From contig JAEWUC010000002.1 in assembly GCA_023397505.1 (NCBI GenBank), forward strand, positions 372,001 through 436,000: a DNA stretch of 64,000 nt. Direction: 5' to 3'. Both the position numbers and the translations under genes were made by a program. Position 1 is the stretch's first letter; the number at the start of each line of letters is the position of its first letter. Of this stretch, positions 44,435 to 52,948 are shown in pieces. Under the pieces are notes generated by a model. That model worked only from the letters and a program-made list of their open reading frames with translations. It did no database searches and was not told where the DNA came from. Origin of the DNA: Bacteroidota bacterium. Its GTDB lineage: Bacteria; Bacteroidota; Ignavibacteria; Ignavibacteriales; Melioribacteraceae.

Positions 44435-45613
44435 TTGATAATCCAACTTGTAGATATATACTATCCCAACGTTTTCAAAAGATACAGTTCGAAGTATAAC
44501 ATCTTCCGTGATTTGTATGAAAAGGATTTAATGGGACTCGAAATCCGTGCGATTAATCAAAAACTTGCAAATAAAATAAAGAAGATTATTTTATCGAATA
44601 AAGAGATTTGCTATTTACACTCAAACAAAAATACAGGTCAGGATGATCTGCTAGCCCTTGGTTCATTCGGAATATTTAAAGAGCTTTCAAAAGAAATTAT
44701 CGCAATAGGTAATGAAGATACCGGTTTCAAAGTTTCGCACGTTATACAAAATATTACGGAATATGAAAACCGGGCATTCCGGATCGCAAACCTGAATTAC
44801 TCAATGAATAAAGCTTATATAATGGGTATTTTGAATGTAACCCCGGATTCTTTTTCAGACGGCGGCAAATATATTTCTAAAGAAGCCGCGGTAAATCATG
44901 GTATTAGATTAATTGAACAAGGCGCCGATATTATTGATGTCGGCGGAGAATCTACGCGTCCCGGCGCTGAATCAGTATCTCTGGATGAAGAATTAAATCG
45001 TGTAATTCCGGTTATCGAAATACTGCTTAATTATAAACCAAATGCTGTTATTTCGATTGATACTTCTAAACCGTTAGTTGCTAAAGAAGCATTGGCAAAA
45101 GGAGCTCGGATTGTTAATGATATAAGTTCTTTTTCCGATGAAACAATGCTAGATGTTGTAAAAGAATTTGATGCAACTCTAGTTTTAATGCATATGAAAG
45201 GAACTCCTAAGAATATGCAGAATTCACCTTCGTATGAAGATGTTGTTTCTGAAATTTATGATTATTTATTAGCAAAGTGCGAAACAGCAAAAAAATCCGG
45301 TGTAAAAAATATTATTATTGATCCCGGAATTGGATTCGGTAAAAGAGTTTTTGATAATTATGAATTGATTAAAAGGTTGAACGAGTTCAAAGGTGTCGGT
45401 TATCCAATATTGATTGGTTTAAGCAAAAAAACATTTTTAGGAAAACCGCTCGATTTAAATGTTGATGAAAGAAGTGAACCTACATTAGCCGCCGAAACTT
45501 TGGCAATAAAAAACGGTGCAAGAATTATTCGAACACATGATGTAAAAAATGCTGCTTTCGCATCTAAAATAAATTATTTTATAGAAAACCCGGAATCGCT
45601 AAATAATGTTTGA
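44435..45613 (+). CDS. folP: Dihydropteroate synthase with an N-terminal extension
   Basis: This 392-residue protein condenses p-aminobenzoate with the pterin pyrophosphate in folate synthesis. The core begins only near residue 128 (MGILNVTPDSFSDGGKY) and continues with DVGGESTRPGAE near 169, ISIDTSKPLVAKEAL near 210, VNDISSF, VLMHMKGTPKNMQ and GIGFGKRVFDNYELI. The first 125 residues (IYYPNVFKRYSSKYNIF, HSNKNTGQDDLLALGSFG) are an extension of unknown role seen in some bacteria and archaea. Translation starts at TTG 44435, preceded by AGAGG; no ATG is available. The cdaA start lies 8 bases inside its end. Confidence 0.92.
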   Translation: MIIQLVDIYYPNVFKRYSSKYNIFRDLYEKDLMGLEIRAINQKLANKIKKIILSNKEICYLHSNKNTGQDDLLALGSFGIFKELSKEIIAIGNEDTGFKVSHVIQNITEYENRAFRIANLNYSMNKAYIMGILNVTPDSFSDGGKYISKEAAVNHGIRLIEQGADIIDVGGESTRPGAESVSLDEELNRVIPVIEILLNYKPNAVISIDTSKPLVAKEALAKGARIVNDISSFSDETMLDVVKEFDATLVLMHMKGTPKNMQNSPSYEDVVSEIYDYLLAKCETAKKSGVKNIIIDPGIGFGKRVFDNYELIKRLNEFKGVGYPILIGLSKKTFLGKPLDLNVDERSEPTLAAETLAIKNGARIIRTHDVKNAAFASKINYFIENPESLNNV

Positions 45614-46430
45614 AATTTTCAAAATAGGTTTTTTATCAGTTTCATTCCTAGATATTGTTGATATAGCGCTAGTTTCATTCATATTCTATAAGCTGTATTC
45701 AGTAATCCGCGGAACAATTGCTGCACAAATATTTTACGGATTGTTAATTGTTCTATTTCTCTCATTTGTTACACAAGCGGCAAATTTTAAAGCTTTAGGA
45801 TGGTTATTAAAACTACTCTCCGATATTTGGGTTATCGCATTTATAATTTTATTTCAGCCTGAAATAAGAAGACTTTTGGTTTTGGTTGGGCGCAGTCCGT
45901 TCATTAAATATTTTTTGAAGGGCGTTAAAAATAATTTGGTTGATACAATTACCGAAGCAGCTTACGAATTAGCCCAGCAGCAGCATGGAGCATTAATAGT
46001 TGTTGTGAAAGCGGTTGGAATAAGAGGCGTTGTTGAAACCGGGGAAATTATTAATTCAAAGGTTACTAAAAATTTGTTGCGTTCAATATTTTTCCCAAGA
46101 TCACCGTTGCATGACGGTGCAGTAATAATCAAAAATGATATTATAGAAGCAGCAAGATGTACTTTGCCTTTGTCTACTGAAACATCAATGGACGGGATCG
46201 CCCTTGGTATGAGGCATCGCGCAGGAATTGGGATTTCAGAACAAGCAGATGTGGTGTGTGTTATAGTTTCAGAAGAATCCGGCAGTATTTCAATTGCCGA
46301 AAATGGAAAATTAAGACGGGGCCTATCAAAAGACGCTCTTCGTAAATATTTAAGCGCAAGTTTAAGGACAAATAAGGAAAAAGGATTCAAAGCTTTAATT
46401 AACAGCCTTAGAAAAGACTCCATAAAATAA
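45606..46430 (+). CDS. cdaA: Membrane diadenylate cyclase (CdaA/DacA)
   Basis: This 274-residue protein makes the second messenger c-di-AMP from two ATP. Three N-terminal membrane helices (residues 10-85) precede the DAC domain, with the DGA motif in SPLHDGAVIIKND near 179 and the RHR motif in GMRHRAGIGISEQAD near 205. It overlaps folP by 8 bases. CdaR and GlmM, the usual partners in Firmicutes, are not next to it. It implies c-di-AMP control of osmotic or cell-wall balance. Confidence 0.95.
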   Translation: MFEIFKIGFLSVSFLDIVDIALVSFIFYKLYSVIRGTIAAQIFYGLLIVLFLSFVTQAANFKALGWLLKLLSDIWVIAFIILFQPEIRRLLVLVGRSPFIKYFLKGVKNNLVDTITEAAYELAQQQHGALIVVVKAVGIRGVVETGEIINSKVTKNLLRSIFFPRSPLHDGAVIIKNDIIEAARCTLPLSTETSMDGIALGMRHRAGIGISEQADVVCVIVSEESGSISIAENGKLRRGLSKDALRKYLSASLRTNKEKGFKALINSLRKDSIK

Positions 46431-46474
46431 TATTGTGCGCGTAAAAATTATTTATAATCATTAATTAATAGGAA

Positions 46475-46503
46475 TTGCTTAAATTTCAGGCAAAATCTAA
46501 TAA
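46475..46503 (+). promoter_or_regulatory. Candidate promoter of the metal-dependent hydrolase gene
   Basis: TTGCTT at 46475-46480 and TAATAA at 46498-46503 are 17 bases apart. Transcription would begin near 46510, just upstream of the AAAAGGAG ribosome site at about 46511-46518. The boxes are only partly like consensus. Confidence 0.3.
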
Positions 46504-46524
46504 TAATTTGAAAAGGAGAAAAAC

Positions 46525-47202
46525 ATGAAAATTAAATATTTCTCTCATTCGGCTTTTCAAATTACTACGACAGATGGTATCAAAATTTTAATTGATCCAT
46601 TTTTAGATGGAAATCCAACTTCACCGGTTAAATCCGATGAAGTATCAGCGGAATATATAGTTTTAACACACGCTCACGGCGATCATATTGGCGATGCTTT
46701 TAAGATTGCTAAAAGATGCGGTTCGACTTTTATTTGTGTTAATGAACTTGCAAATTATTGTGCCGCAAAAGGATTTAAAGCACATAATATGCATATTGGT
46801 GGAAGTTGGAATTTTGATTTCGGGAGGGTAAAATTTACTATTGCCCATCACGGTTCAATGACACCCGATAATCAGTACGCCGGGGAACCGGCTGGTGTTC
46901 TTCTATCGATTGAGGAAAAAGTTATTTATCATACCGGTGATACCGGATTATTTTATGATATGAAATTAATCGGTGAAATGAATTTAATCGATTATATGCT
47001 TTTGCCGATCGGAGATAATTTTACGATGGGAATTACAGATGCAATTAAAGCAATTGAACTTGCTAATCCTAAGATTGCAATACCGATGCATTTTAATACA
47101 TTTTCAGTTATAAACTCGGATCCAAATGAATTCAAAAAAGGTGTTGAAAAACTTGGTAAAAAATGTATAGTAATGAAATTCGGTCAGGAATTAGAAATAT
47201 AA
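46525..47202 (+). CDS. UPF0173 metal-dependent hydrolase
   Basis: This 225-residue protein is a metallo-beta-lactamase fold hydrolase of the UPF0173 family (YtkL-like). Metal ligands are in LTHAHGDHIGD near residue 50, then HHGSMTPDNQYAG, YHTGDTGLFYDM (with the bridging Asp) and the late PMHFNTF. The substrate is not known for the family. It is encoded in a separate unit with its own ribosome site AAGGAG, 10 bases before parA. Confidence 0.92.
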   Translation: MKIKYFSHSAFQITTTDGIKILIDPFLDGNPTSPVKSDEVSAEYIVLTHAHGDHIGDAFKIAKRCGSTFICVNELANYCAAKGFKAHNMHIGGSWNFDFGRVKFTIAHHGSMTPDNQYAGEPAGVLLSIEEKVIYHTGDTGLFYDMKLIGEMNLIDYMLLPIGDNFTMGITDAIKAIELANPKIAIPMHFNTFSVINSDPNEFKKGVEKLGKKCIVMKFGQELEI

Positions 47203-47212
47203 AAACTCATAT

Positions 47213-47992
47213 ATGGCAAAAAAAATAGTTATAGCAAATCAAAAAGGTGGTGTTGGTAAAACCACAACGGCAATAAACCTTTCCGCTTCAATTGCCGCTG
47301 CTGAATACAAAACTTTATTAATTGATATCGATCCCCAAGCTAATTCAACATCAGGATTGGGTATAGAGAATTCCGAAAATACGGTATATCAGGTACTTGT
47401 TGGACTCAAAAGTGCTGAAGAATCTATTGTTAATACTTACATGCCTTTTCTTGATATTCTTCCTTCAACAATAAATCTTGTTGGTGCTGAAGTTGAATTA
47501 GTCTCCATGGATAACCGAGAATATCTCCTTAAAAGTGCGCTGGAATCAATAGAAGATAAATATGATTTTGTGTTTATTGATTGTCCGCCCTCGTTAAGTC
47601 TTTTAACATTAAACGCGCTTACTTGTGCAAACTCTGTACTAATTCCGGTCCAATGCGAGTACTTTGCTCTTGAAGGATTAGGACAATTATTAAACACAAT
47701 TAACATAGTTAAAAAAAATCTAAACGAGGAACTGGCAATAGAAGGTGTTCTTTTAACTATGTACGATAAACGATTAAGATTATCAAACCAGGTTGTAGAA
47801 GAAGTAAAAAAATATTTCGGCGAAAAAGTTTATAAAACCATTATTCAAAGAAACGTTCGACTTTCCGAAGCGCCAAGTTACGCTAAGCCCGTAATTCTTT
47901 ACGATGCAAGTTCTGTTGGCGCACAGAATTATATTTCACTGGCGTCGGAAATATTACAAAGAAGTAATATGGGATCTAAAATTAATGGATAA
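47213..47992 (+). CDS. parA: Chromosome-partitioning ATPase ParA/Soj
   Basis: This 259-residue deviant Walker ATPase works with ParB to segregate the chromosome origin. It shows the deviant P-loop KGGVGKTTTAINLSA at about residues 10-24 (signature Lys), IDIDPQANSTSGLG near 38 and DCPPSLSLLTLNAL near 126. The next gene is parB, overlapping by 8 bases. Confidence 0.96.
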   Translation: MAKKIVIANQKGGVGKTTTAINLSASIAAAEYKTLLIDIDPQANSTSGLGIENSENTVYQVLVGLKSAEESIVNTYMPFLDILPSTINLVGAEVELVSMDNREYLLKSALESIEDKYDFVFIDCPPSLSLLTLNALTCANSVLIPVQCEYFALEGLGQLLNTINIVKKNLNEELAIEGVLLTMYDKRLRLSNQVVEEVKKYFGEKVYKTIIQRNVRLSEAPSYAKPVILYDASSVGAQNYISLASEILQRSNMGSKING

Positions 47993-48932
47993 TTCAAAAC
48001 CAAAATCTGTTTTGGGAAGGGGATTAGATGCATTAATTAATCCCCAGATCAAAGATAAAATAGATGCACCAGTTGCAGTTCAGGCAAAGGATATTCAAAA
48101 AGACGACGGTAAATCGTACGATATTTTAGTTAAAATACCCGTCGGTTTAATATCCCCAAATCCTTATCAACCAAGATTGACTTTCGAACAAGAACCATTA
48201 GAAGAACTAAAAAAATCTATACTGCAGAACGGGTTAATTCAACCAATAACGGTTCGAAGAAAAGATAATAGGTTTGAATTAATCTCCGGTGAAAGAAGAT
48301 TACGGGCATGCAAAGATATCGGCATCAAAGAAATTCCTGCATATATAATCAAAGTTGATACAAAAGAAGCAATGCTGGCTCTTTCTCTTATAGAAAATAT
48401 CCAGAGAGAAAAATTAAATGCAATTGAAGTCGGTACTGCATATAAGCGTTTGATGGAAGAGTGTAGTTTATCTCAAGAAGAAATTGCCGAACGTGTTGGT
48501 AAAGATAGGACAACAATAACAAATGCAATTAGACTGCTAAAACTTCCCGAAAAAATTCAACAAAGTATAATTAAGGACGAAATAAGCGCAGGACATGCGC
48601 GGGCATTAATAAATCTGCCCAATGATGTTGTTCAACTCGAAATACTTGAAAGGATTTTGAAAGAGAATTTATCCGTCCGCAAAGTTGAGGAGATTGTAAG
48701 AAAAATTACCGAAGCAAGGAATATCAAGAAAAAAACACCGTCGCAGCATATTCCTTCGGATTTGTCCAAAATATCGCAAAGAAATCTTGAAGAAAGATTG
48801 CAGGGGATTCTTGCAACAAAAGTTCACTGTAAACTCAAGAAAAACGGCACAGGCGAACTTGTGATAGAATTTTATTCCCACGACGAACTTGAAAGATTAT
48901 TTGAGCTTTTTGAAATCATTGGCAAATCCTAA
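47985..48932 (+). CDS. parB: Chromosome-partitioning protein ParB/Spo0J
   Basis: This 315-residue ParB starts at ATG 47985, inside the end of parA; a longer frame from 47904 is unlikely. It has the basic start SVLGRGLDALI, the CTP-binding region PNPYQPR near 63 and GERRLRACKDIG near 99, the box LIENIQREKLNAIEVGTAY, an HTH (SQEEIAERVGKDRTTITNAIRLL-type) near 155, and a C-terminal dimer domain with a RNA-like KVHCKLKKNGTGELVIEFYS strand. No parS site was spotted by eye in this window. Confidence 0.95.
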   Translation: MDNSKPKSVLGRGLDALINPQIKDKIDAPVAVQAKDIQKDDGKSYDILVKIPVGLISPNPYQPRLTFEQEPLEELKKSILQNGLIQPITVRRKDNRFELISGERRLRACKDIGIKEIPAYIIKVDTKEAMLALSLIENIQREKLNAIEVGTAYKRLMEECSLSQEEIAERVGKDRTTITNAIRLLKLPEKIQQSIIKDEISAGHARALINLPNDVVQLEILERILKENLSVRKVEEIVRKITEARNIKKKTPSQHIPSDLSKISQRNLEERLQGILATKVHCKLKKNGTGELVIEFYSHDELERLFELFEIIGKS

Positions 48933-49437
48933 AAAAAATATACTCATCTTATTCATACTTTTATTAGTATGTACTTCGTTCGTTTATTCTCAAACGGAAC
49001 CGGACTCAACCAACTTCGTCCAAACCGATACAACTAAATTTGTCATGCAAAAATCGCCTTGGGGAGCTGTACTTAGAAGTGCGGTAATTCCTGGTTTCGG
49101 GCAGTTTTATAACGAATCATATTGGAAAGTACCGGTGGTTTGGGGATTCCTCGGATATTTTATTTACGTATGGAACGACCAGAACAATTTATATAAACAA
49201 TACAGCAATTTATTTTCTGGAAGTTTAACTTCCGATAAAGAAGAGTGGAATGAAACGTATTATAAACTCAGAGAATTTTATAGAGATCAAAGAAATACAT
49301 TTGCAGTTTATATCGGTTTAACATATTTATTGCAGCTTGTTGACGCATATGTTGACGCACAATTGTTTGATTTTTCGGTCGAAGAAAACAAACAATTTGG
49401 AACGATGAATCTATCAATTAAATATTGGATTAAGTGA
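48889..49437 (+). CDS. DUF5683 membrane protein
   Basis: This 182-residue protein has a signal-like hydrophobic helix (ILILFILLLVCTSFVYS) and a DUF5683 core with SPWGAVLRSAVIPGFGQFYN and YWKVPVVWGFLGYFIYVW, followed by a YxxF/DQ-rich segment and a last helix. The family is common in the FCB group and is of unknown role. The start is unsure: the frame begins with TTG 48889 inside parB, with other TTG codons at 48910 and 48919; no ATG precedes the hydrophobic helix. It overlaps parB by at least 14 bases. Confidence 0.8.
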   Translation: MKDYLSFLKSLANPKKNILILFILLLVCTSFVYSQTEPDSTNFVQTDTTKFVMQKSPWGAVLRSAVIPGFGQFYNESYWKVPVVWGFLGYFIYVWNDQNNLYKQYSNLFSGSLTSDKEEWNETYYKLREFYRDQRNTFAVYIGLTYLLQLVDAYVDAQLFDFSVEENKQFGTMNLSIKYWIK

Positions 49438-49438
49438 A

Positions 49439-50143
49439 ATGAAAAAAGTACAAGTTTGCGGAAGCTGTAAAACAGAGAATTCTTTTTATTCCATAAACTG
49501 CAAATCTTGTAATGCCTTTTTGAGGGCAAAAATTGTAAACATAGATTTGTGGGATACTTTATGGAAACTGCTCGAATCCCCGGTAAAAACTGCTGAAACA
49601 CTAATTCAATCCGAGCACAAAAATTTTACAATAACTATATTAATCCTGGCAGGAATAAAAATAGGTATTTCACTCTTAGCAGTTTCGAATGCGTTTTTTC
49701 TATTTGATGAAGAAATTCTAAGCTCATTGAACTTTATTATTATATGCACAATTTTCTTTGTAATACTACTTTTTGCAGTATCATATGCAATTACTTCATT
49801 AAATAAAATATTTGGAATTGATAACCGTTTTAAAGATAATCTTTCGATATACTCTTATTCGTTTCTTCCTATTGTACTTACGCTAATGATTTTATCGCCC
49901 ATACAATTAGCCTTATTTGGAATATATTGGTTTTCGTTTAATCCTTCACCTATTCTTTTTAAACCCATGGCGGCTTATGTGATGATTTTTCTAGAAGGAT
50001 TATTTTATTTATGGAGTTTGATATTACTGATAACATCTACTTACGCGCAAACAAAAAACAAGTTGTACTCGGTATTTATTGGGCTGGGTGTCAGCATTGT
50101 TCTGTTTACAGGTACATATTTATTGGCTAAACTTATTTATTAG
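49439..50143 (+). CDS. Zinc-ribbon plus Yip1-like membrane protein
   Basis: This 234-residue protein has an N-terminal zinc ribbon with two CxxC pairs (CGSCKTENSFYSINCKSC), a linker and about five membrane helices (residues 60-234). It starts one base after the stop codon of the DUF5683 gene. The arrangement resembles Yip1/DUF-type membrane proteins of unknown function. It faces ppx, with which it overlaps by 4 bases at the 3' ends. Confidence 0.75.
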   Translation: MKKVQVCGSCKTENSFYSINCKSCNAFLRAKIVNIDLWDTLWKLLESPVKTAETLIQSEHKNFTITILILAGIKIGISLLAVSNAFFLFDEEILSSLNFIIICTIFFVILLFAVSYAITSLNKIFGIDNRFKDNLSIYSYSFLPIVLTLMILSPIQLALFGIYWFSFNPSPILFKPMAAYVMIFLEGLFYLWSLILLITSTYAQTKNKLYSVFIGLGVSIVLFTGTYLLAKLIY

Positions 50144-51063
50144 TTTTGATTCATCATAAAATCTATAATCACTCCGTATCTTAAACCTTTGCTGCTGACA
50201 GTTATTTTTTCTAATGCTAATTTTTTCATCAATACTTTTAGAATTATTGAACCAGCTAATAAAACATCTTCTCTGCCTTCAACAACTTGGCCATAATTAT
50301 CTTTTATTTGTTCCGGATTAAGTTGGGATATTTCATCAATCATATTGCAAAGTTCGTTAAATGTAATTTGTGAACCATCAACAAGTTCTTCGTTATATAT
50401 TTTAATTTTTTGTTTTATACAGGAAAGGGTAGTGGGTGTACCGGCTACTGAAATAGCATCAATTCCTTTTGGAATCGGAATTTGATTTGAACCAAATATT
50501 TTGGATGAATATTCTTCTGCGATTCTTAATTCATTGGATGATACGATTGAGTTGTTAAATATCTTTTCGGTTAATGAAACAACCCCTATCTGAAAACTGT
50601 TTTTATATATTATATTTTTAATATCTCCATATATGATTTCCGTACTGCCGCCGCCGATATCTATCACAGTTTGAGTATGGCTGTTTATTGATGAATAAAT
50701 AGAACCCCAAAATGATAAACGCGCTTCTGTATCACCATCAATTATTTCAATATCGAAGCCAATTTCATTTTTAACTTTCTTAATAATTTCTTCAGAATTA
50801 TTTGCAATTCTAAAAGCATTTGTTGCGACAATAAGTACTTTCTCAACATTATATTGCGTGCAGATCCTTTTATATTCATTCAAAACTTCCACTAACATTG
50901 AGATCCTGAATTCAGATATTGGTTTTCCATACGTCAAATCTTTAGAAATTCGTGGTGATCGATAAATATTTTTTATGGTTTTAATTTTTTTTGATTGGAA
51001 ATCAATCTCGGAAATCAATAATAGAACAGTATTCGAACCGATATCGATGGAAGCAATAATCAT
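50140..51063 (-). CDS. ppx: Ppx/GppA family phosphatase
   Basis: This 307-residue protein belongs to the exopolyphosphatase/pppGpp phosphatase family (ASKHA fold). Motifs are IDIGSNTVLLLISEID at the N terminus, VATNAFRIANNSEEI near 87, EIIDGDTEARLSFWGS near 118, VIDIGGGSTEIIYG near 144 and SVAGTPTTLSC near 207. The short single-core form cannot separate polyphosphate from pppGpp hydrolysis. It is divergent from the membrane protein gene at 51098. Confidence 0.9.
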   Translation of the reverse strand: MIIASIDIGSNTVLLLISEIDFQSKKIKTIKNIYRSPRISKDLTYGKPISEFRISMLVEVLNEYKRICTQYNVEKVLIVATNAFRIANNSEEIIKKVKNEIGFDIEIIDGDTEARLSFWGSIYSSINSHTQTVIDIGGGSTEIIYGDIKNIIYKNSFQIGVVSLTEKIFNNSIVSSNELRIAEEYSSKIFGSNQIPIPKGIDAISVAGTPTTLSCIKQKIKIYNEELVDGSQITFNELCNMIDEISQLNPEQIKDNYGQVVEGREDVLLAGSIILKVLMKKLALEKITVSSKGLRYGVIIDFMMNQN

Positions 51064-51097
51064 TTTTTTTTTATATTTTTGTCAAAAAAATTTTCTT

Positions 51098-51616
51098 ATG
51101 CAAAATTTAACTAAACTCTCGAAAATATTTCTATCTATCACTGTTTTATTTTTTACACTTTGGTTGGGCGGTTATATTCTGCGTCAAGCCATAATTTATC
51201 AGTTTTTTGAGCCTGAAAATTTAGCTCTAAAATCTATTTACAATTCTCAAAATTTAAATGAAATATTGATCACAATACTGCCCGTATTTGTTTTTAATAT
51301 AATCACTTATGCAGGTTTTATATTGTTCTTAATTGCGTTTATTGTCAATTCAAAAATAAATATGAAAAATGAAGGGTGGTTTTTCATTTCCATTCTAATT
51401 ATAGTAATTTGCGCCCCCTTTGAAATATTTTTATTATTAAAGGATATAGAAATTTCGAAAAATATTTACTCCGGTAATTTTGATCCATCTGTCATTATGA
51501 AAATTATTTATGAAAGACTGACAATTTTCAATAGCTTTTCATTGATTGAAATATTAAGCTTTATTAGTATTATATTCTTAAGTGTTTTCAAACCTTTACG
51601 AAAAATTAAGACATGA
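51098..51616 (+). CDS. Hypothetical four-helix membrane protein
   Basis: This 172-residue protein is not recognised. Four hydrophobic segments at about residues 12-32, 62-85, 96-116 and 146-166 (for example TVLFFTLWLGGYILRQAI) form most of it. I start at ATG 51098, because an earlier start at 50975 would run inside ppx on the opposite strand. It ends in a short basic tail (KPLRKIKT) and overlaps the next gene by 4 bases. Confidence 0.6.
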   Translation: MQNLTKLSKIFLSITVLFFTLWLGGYILRQAIIYQFFEPENLALKSIYNSQNLNEILITILPVFVFNIITYAGFILFLIAFIVNSKINMKNEGWFFISILIIVICAPFEIFLLLKDIEISKNIYSGNFDPSVIMKIIYERLTIFNSFSLIEILSFISIIFLSVFKPLRKIKT

Positions 51617-51900
51617 AAATAAAAGAGAAGGAATTTGAAAGTATTCTTGAAGAATTGAAACAATTAGCATCACAAATTGGAGCAAAAGTTCGATTTGAAA
51701 GGGGTGATTTCAAGGGTGGATATTGTGTTATTAAAAAAGATAAAATCATAGTCATAAATAAACTTTCAAATCTTCAAAGGAAGGTTATTATTTTAGCTAC
51801 AGCATTAAAAGAGCTTGGACTTGATGAAATATATGTTCAACCTAGAATTAGAGAATTAATTGAAGAATTCGACGCAAATTATGAAAATTTTAATAATTAA
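51613..51900 (+). CDS. Small conserved-looking hypothetical protein
   Basis: I do not recognise this 95-residue soluble protein. It has a mixed helix-strand pattern with a basic central stretch (AKVRFERGDFKGGYCVIKKDKI) and a helical acidic end (RIRELIEEFDANYENF). The pattern is that of a small nucleotide- or RNA-related fold, but nothing proves this. It lies between a membrane protein gene and aroQ, overlapping aroQ by 20 bases. Confidence 0.65.
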   Translation: MKIKEKEFESILEELKQLASQIGAKVRFERGDFKGGYCVIKKDKIIVINKLSNLQRKVIILATALKELGLDEIYVQPRIRELIEEFDANYENFNN

Positions 51901-52315
51901 CGGACCTAATCTAAATTTAATTTTATCGCGTAGTCGTGATCATTATGGAGATTTTGACCTTTTGTCAATTCAAAATTTAATTCATGAAAAATTTCCAGAT
52001 ATTGAGTGTGTTTTCTTTGCATCAAACATCGAAGGAGATATAATATCGAAGATACATAGTGCTGATTCAGATTTTGATGGTTTGGTTATTAATCCTGGAG
52101 CATACACACACACAAGTATTGGTATCAAAGATGCATTGGAAATATGCAAATTACCCAAAATTGAAGTTCATCTTTCAAATCTTACGAAGAGGGAGCAATT
52201 TAGGAATATAAATTTAACTACTTCTAATTGTGATGGTTATATATCTGGTTTTAAGGAAATTGGATATTTATCAGCAATCTTTACTTTGAGAGAATTGATA
52301 AATAAGTCGAAATGA
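51881..52315 (+). CDS. aroQ: Type II 3-dehydroquinate dehydratase
   Basis: This 144-residue enzyme of the shikimate pathway removes water from 3-dehydroquinate. The start at 51881 (MKILIINGPNLNL) is set by the family N terminus. Catalytic Arg and Tyr are seen in SRSRDHYGDFDL near residue 17-22, then SNIEGDIISKIH near 48, the active loop LVINPGAYTHTSIGIKDAL near 70, EVHLSNLTKREQFR near 98 (His) and the end ISGFKEIGYLSAI. It is a little divergent from textbook sequences in the first loop. Confidence 0.92.
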   Translation: MKILIINGPNLNLILSRSRDHYGDFDLLSIQNLIHEKFPDIECVFFASNIEGDIISKIHSADSDFDGLVINPGAYTHTSIGIKDALEICKLPKIEVHLSNLTKREQFRNINLTTSNCDGYISGFKEIGYLSAIFTLRELINKSK

Positions 52316-52432
52316 CTTAGTATTTGTAATTAAATAGATTTTAATTTTAGAATTTATCCATAATAACATACTGTAATATTGCTAATTAGATTGATAACGT
52401 GTATTTTATTCTCGTAGAATTTGGATAACTCT

Positions 52433-52813
52433 ATGAAAGACTTTGGTTTAAGAAAATTATATTACTCAATTAGCGAAGTGAGTAAATTAACCAGCTTAGA
52501 ACAGTATATACTTCGTTATTGGGAAACTGAATTTGAACAGCTTAAACCCGGTAAGAATCGTGCTGGGAATCGTATTTATACAAATAAAGACATAAAATTA
52601 ATTTTACAAATAAAGAAATTATTACGTGAAGAAAAATATACTATTGAAGGTGCAAAGAAGATTTTAGTTGATTTCAACTTTGAGACATCTACTACAAATT
52701 TAATTCACGAGAATAAACTTGAAACTGAAGTTGATGTTTCAAAACCCAGATCTATTAAAAAGGATCTAGAAGATATAAAAAGTTTTTTGGCACAGTTACA
52801 TTCTTCACTTTAA
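52433..52813 (+). CDS. MerR-family transcriptional regulator
   Basis: This 126-residue regulator has an N-terminal winged HTH (YYSISEVSKLTSLEQYILRY; WETEFEQLKPGKNRAGNR; YTNKDIKLILQIKKLL) and a short dimerisation helix. It lacks the Cys or effector domain of metal- or drug-sensing relatives. I prefer ATG 52433 over TTG 52421. It stands alone with 117 bases upstream, and its stop codon abuts a tRNA gene. Confidence 0.88.
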   Translation: MKDFGLRKLYYSISEVSKLTSLEQYILRYWETEFEQLKPGKNRAGNRIYTNKDIKLILQIKKLLREEKYTIEGAKKILVDFNFETSTTNLIHENKLETEVDVSKPRSIKKDLEDIKSFLAQLHSSL

Positions 52814-52887
52814 CGGAACGTAGCGCAGTCCGGTAGCGTACTTGAATGGGGTTCAAGGGGTCGCGGGTTCAAATCCCGCCGTTCCGA
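52814..52887 (+). tRNA. tRNA-Pro (anticodon GGG)
   Basis: A 74-base cloverleaf folds well. The acceptor stem is CGGAACG with CGTTCCG. The D arm contains AGCGCAGTCCGGTAGCG. The anticodon stem CTTGA/TCAAG holds the loop ATGGGGT (anticodon GGG, reads CCC and CCU). The T arm is GCGGG-TTCAAAT-CCCGC, and the discriminator is A. The CCA end is not encoded. It starts with no gap after the MerR stop codon, so the two may share a transcript. Confidence 0.97.
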
Positions 52888-52948
52888 CAATTGTTCATTT
52901 GAATTGTAAATTTCTTCATTTATATTTCCCCCCAAAAAAAATAATATT

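Noticed and set aside
45962..46423. Open frame of 153 codons on the minus strand
   Set aside because: It lies opposite the DAC domain of cdaA, and its protein has no recognisable motif or start site.
47904..47984. Longer upstream start for parB
   Set aside because: It would overlap parA by 89 bases and add residues that do not fit the family; ATG 47985 is a normal overlap start.
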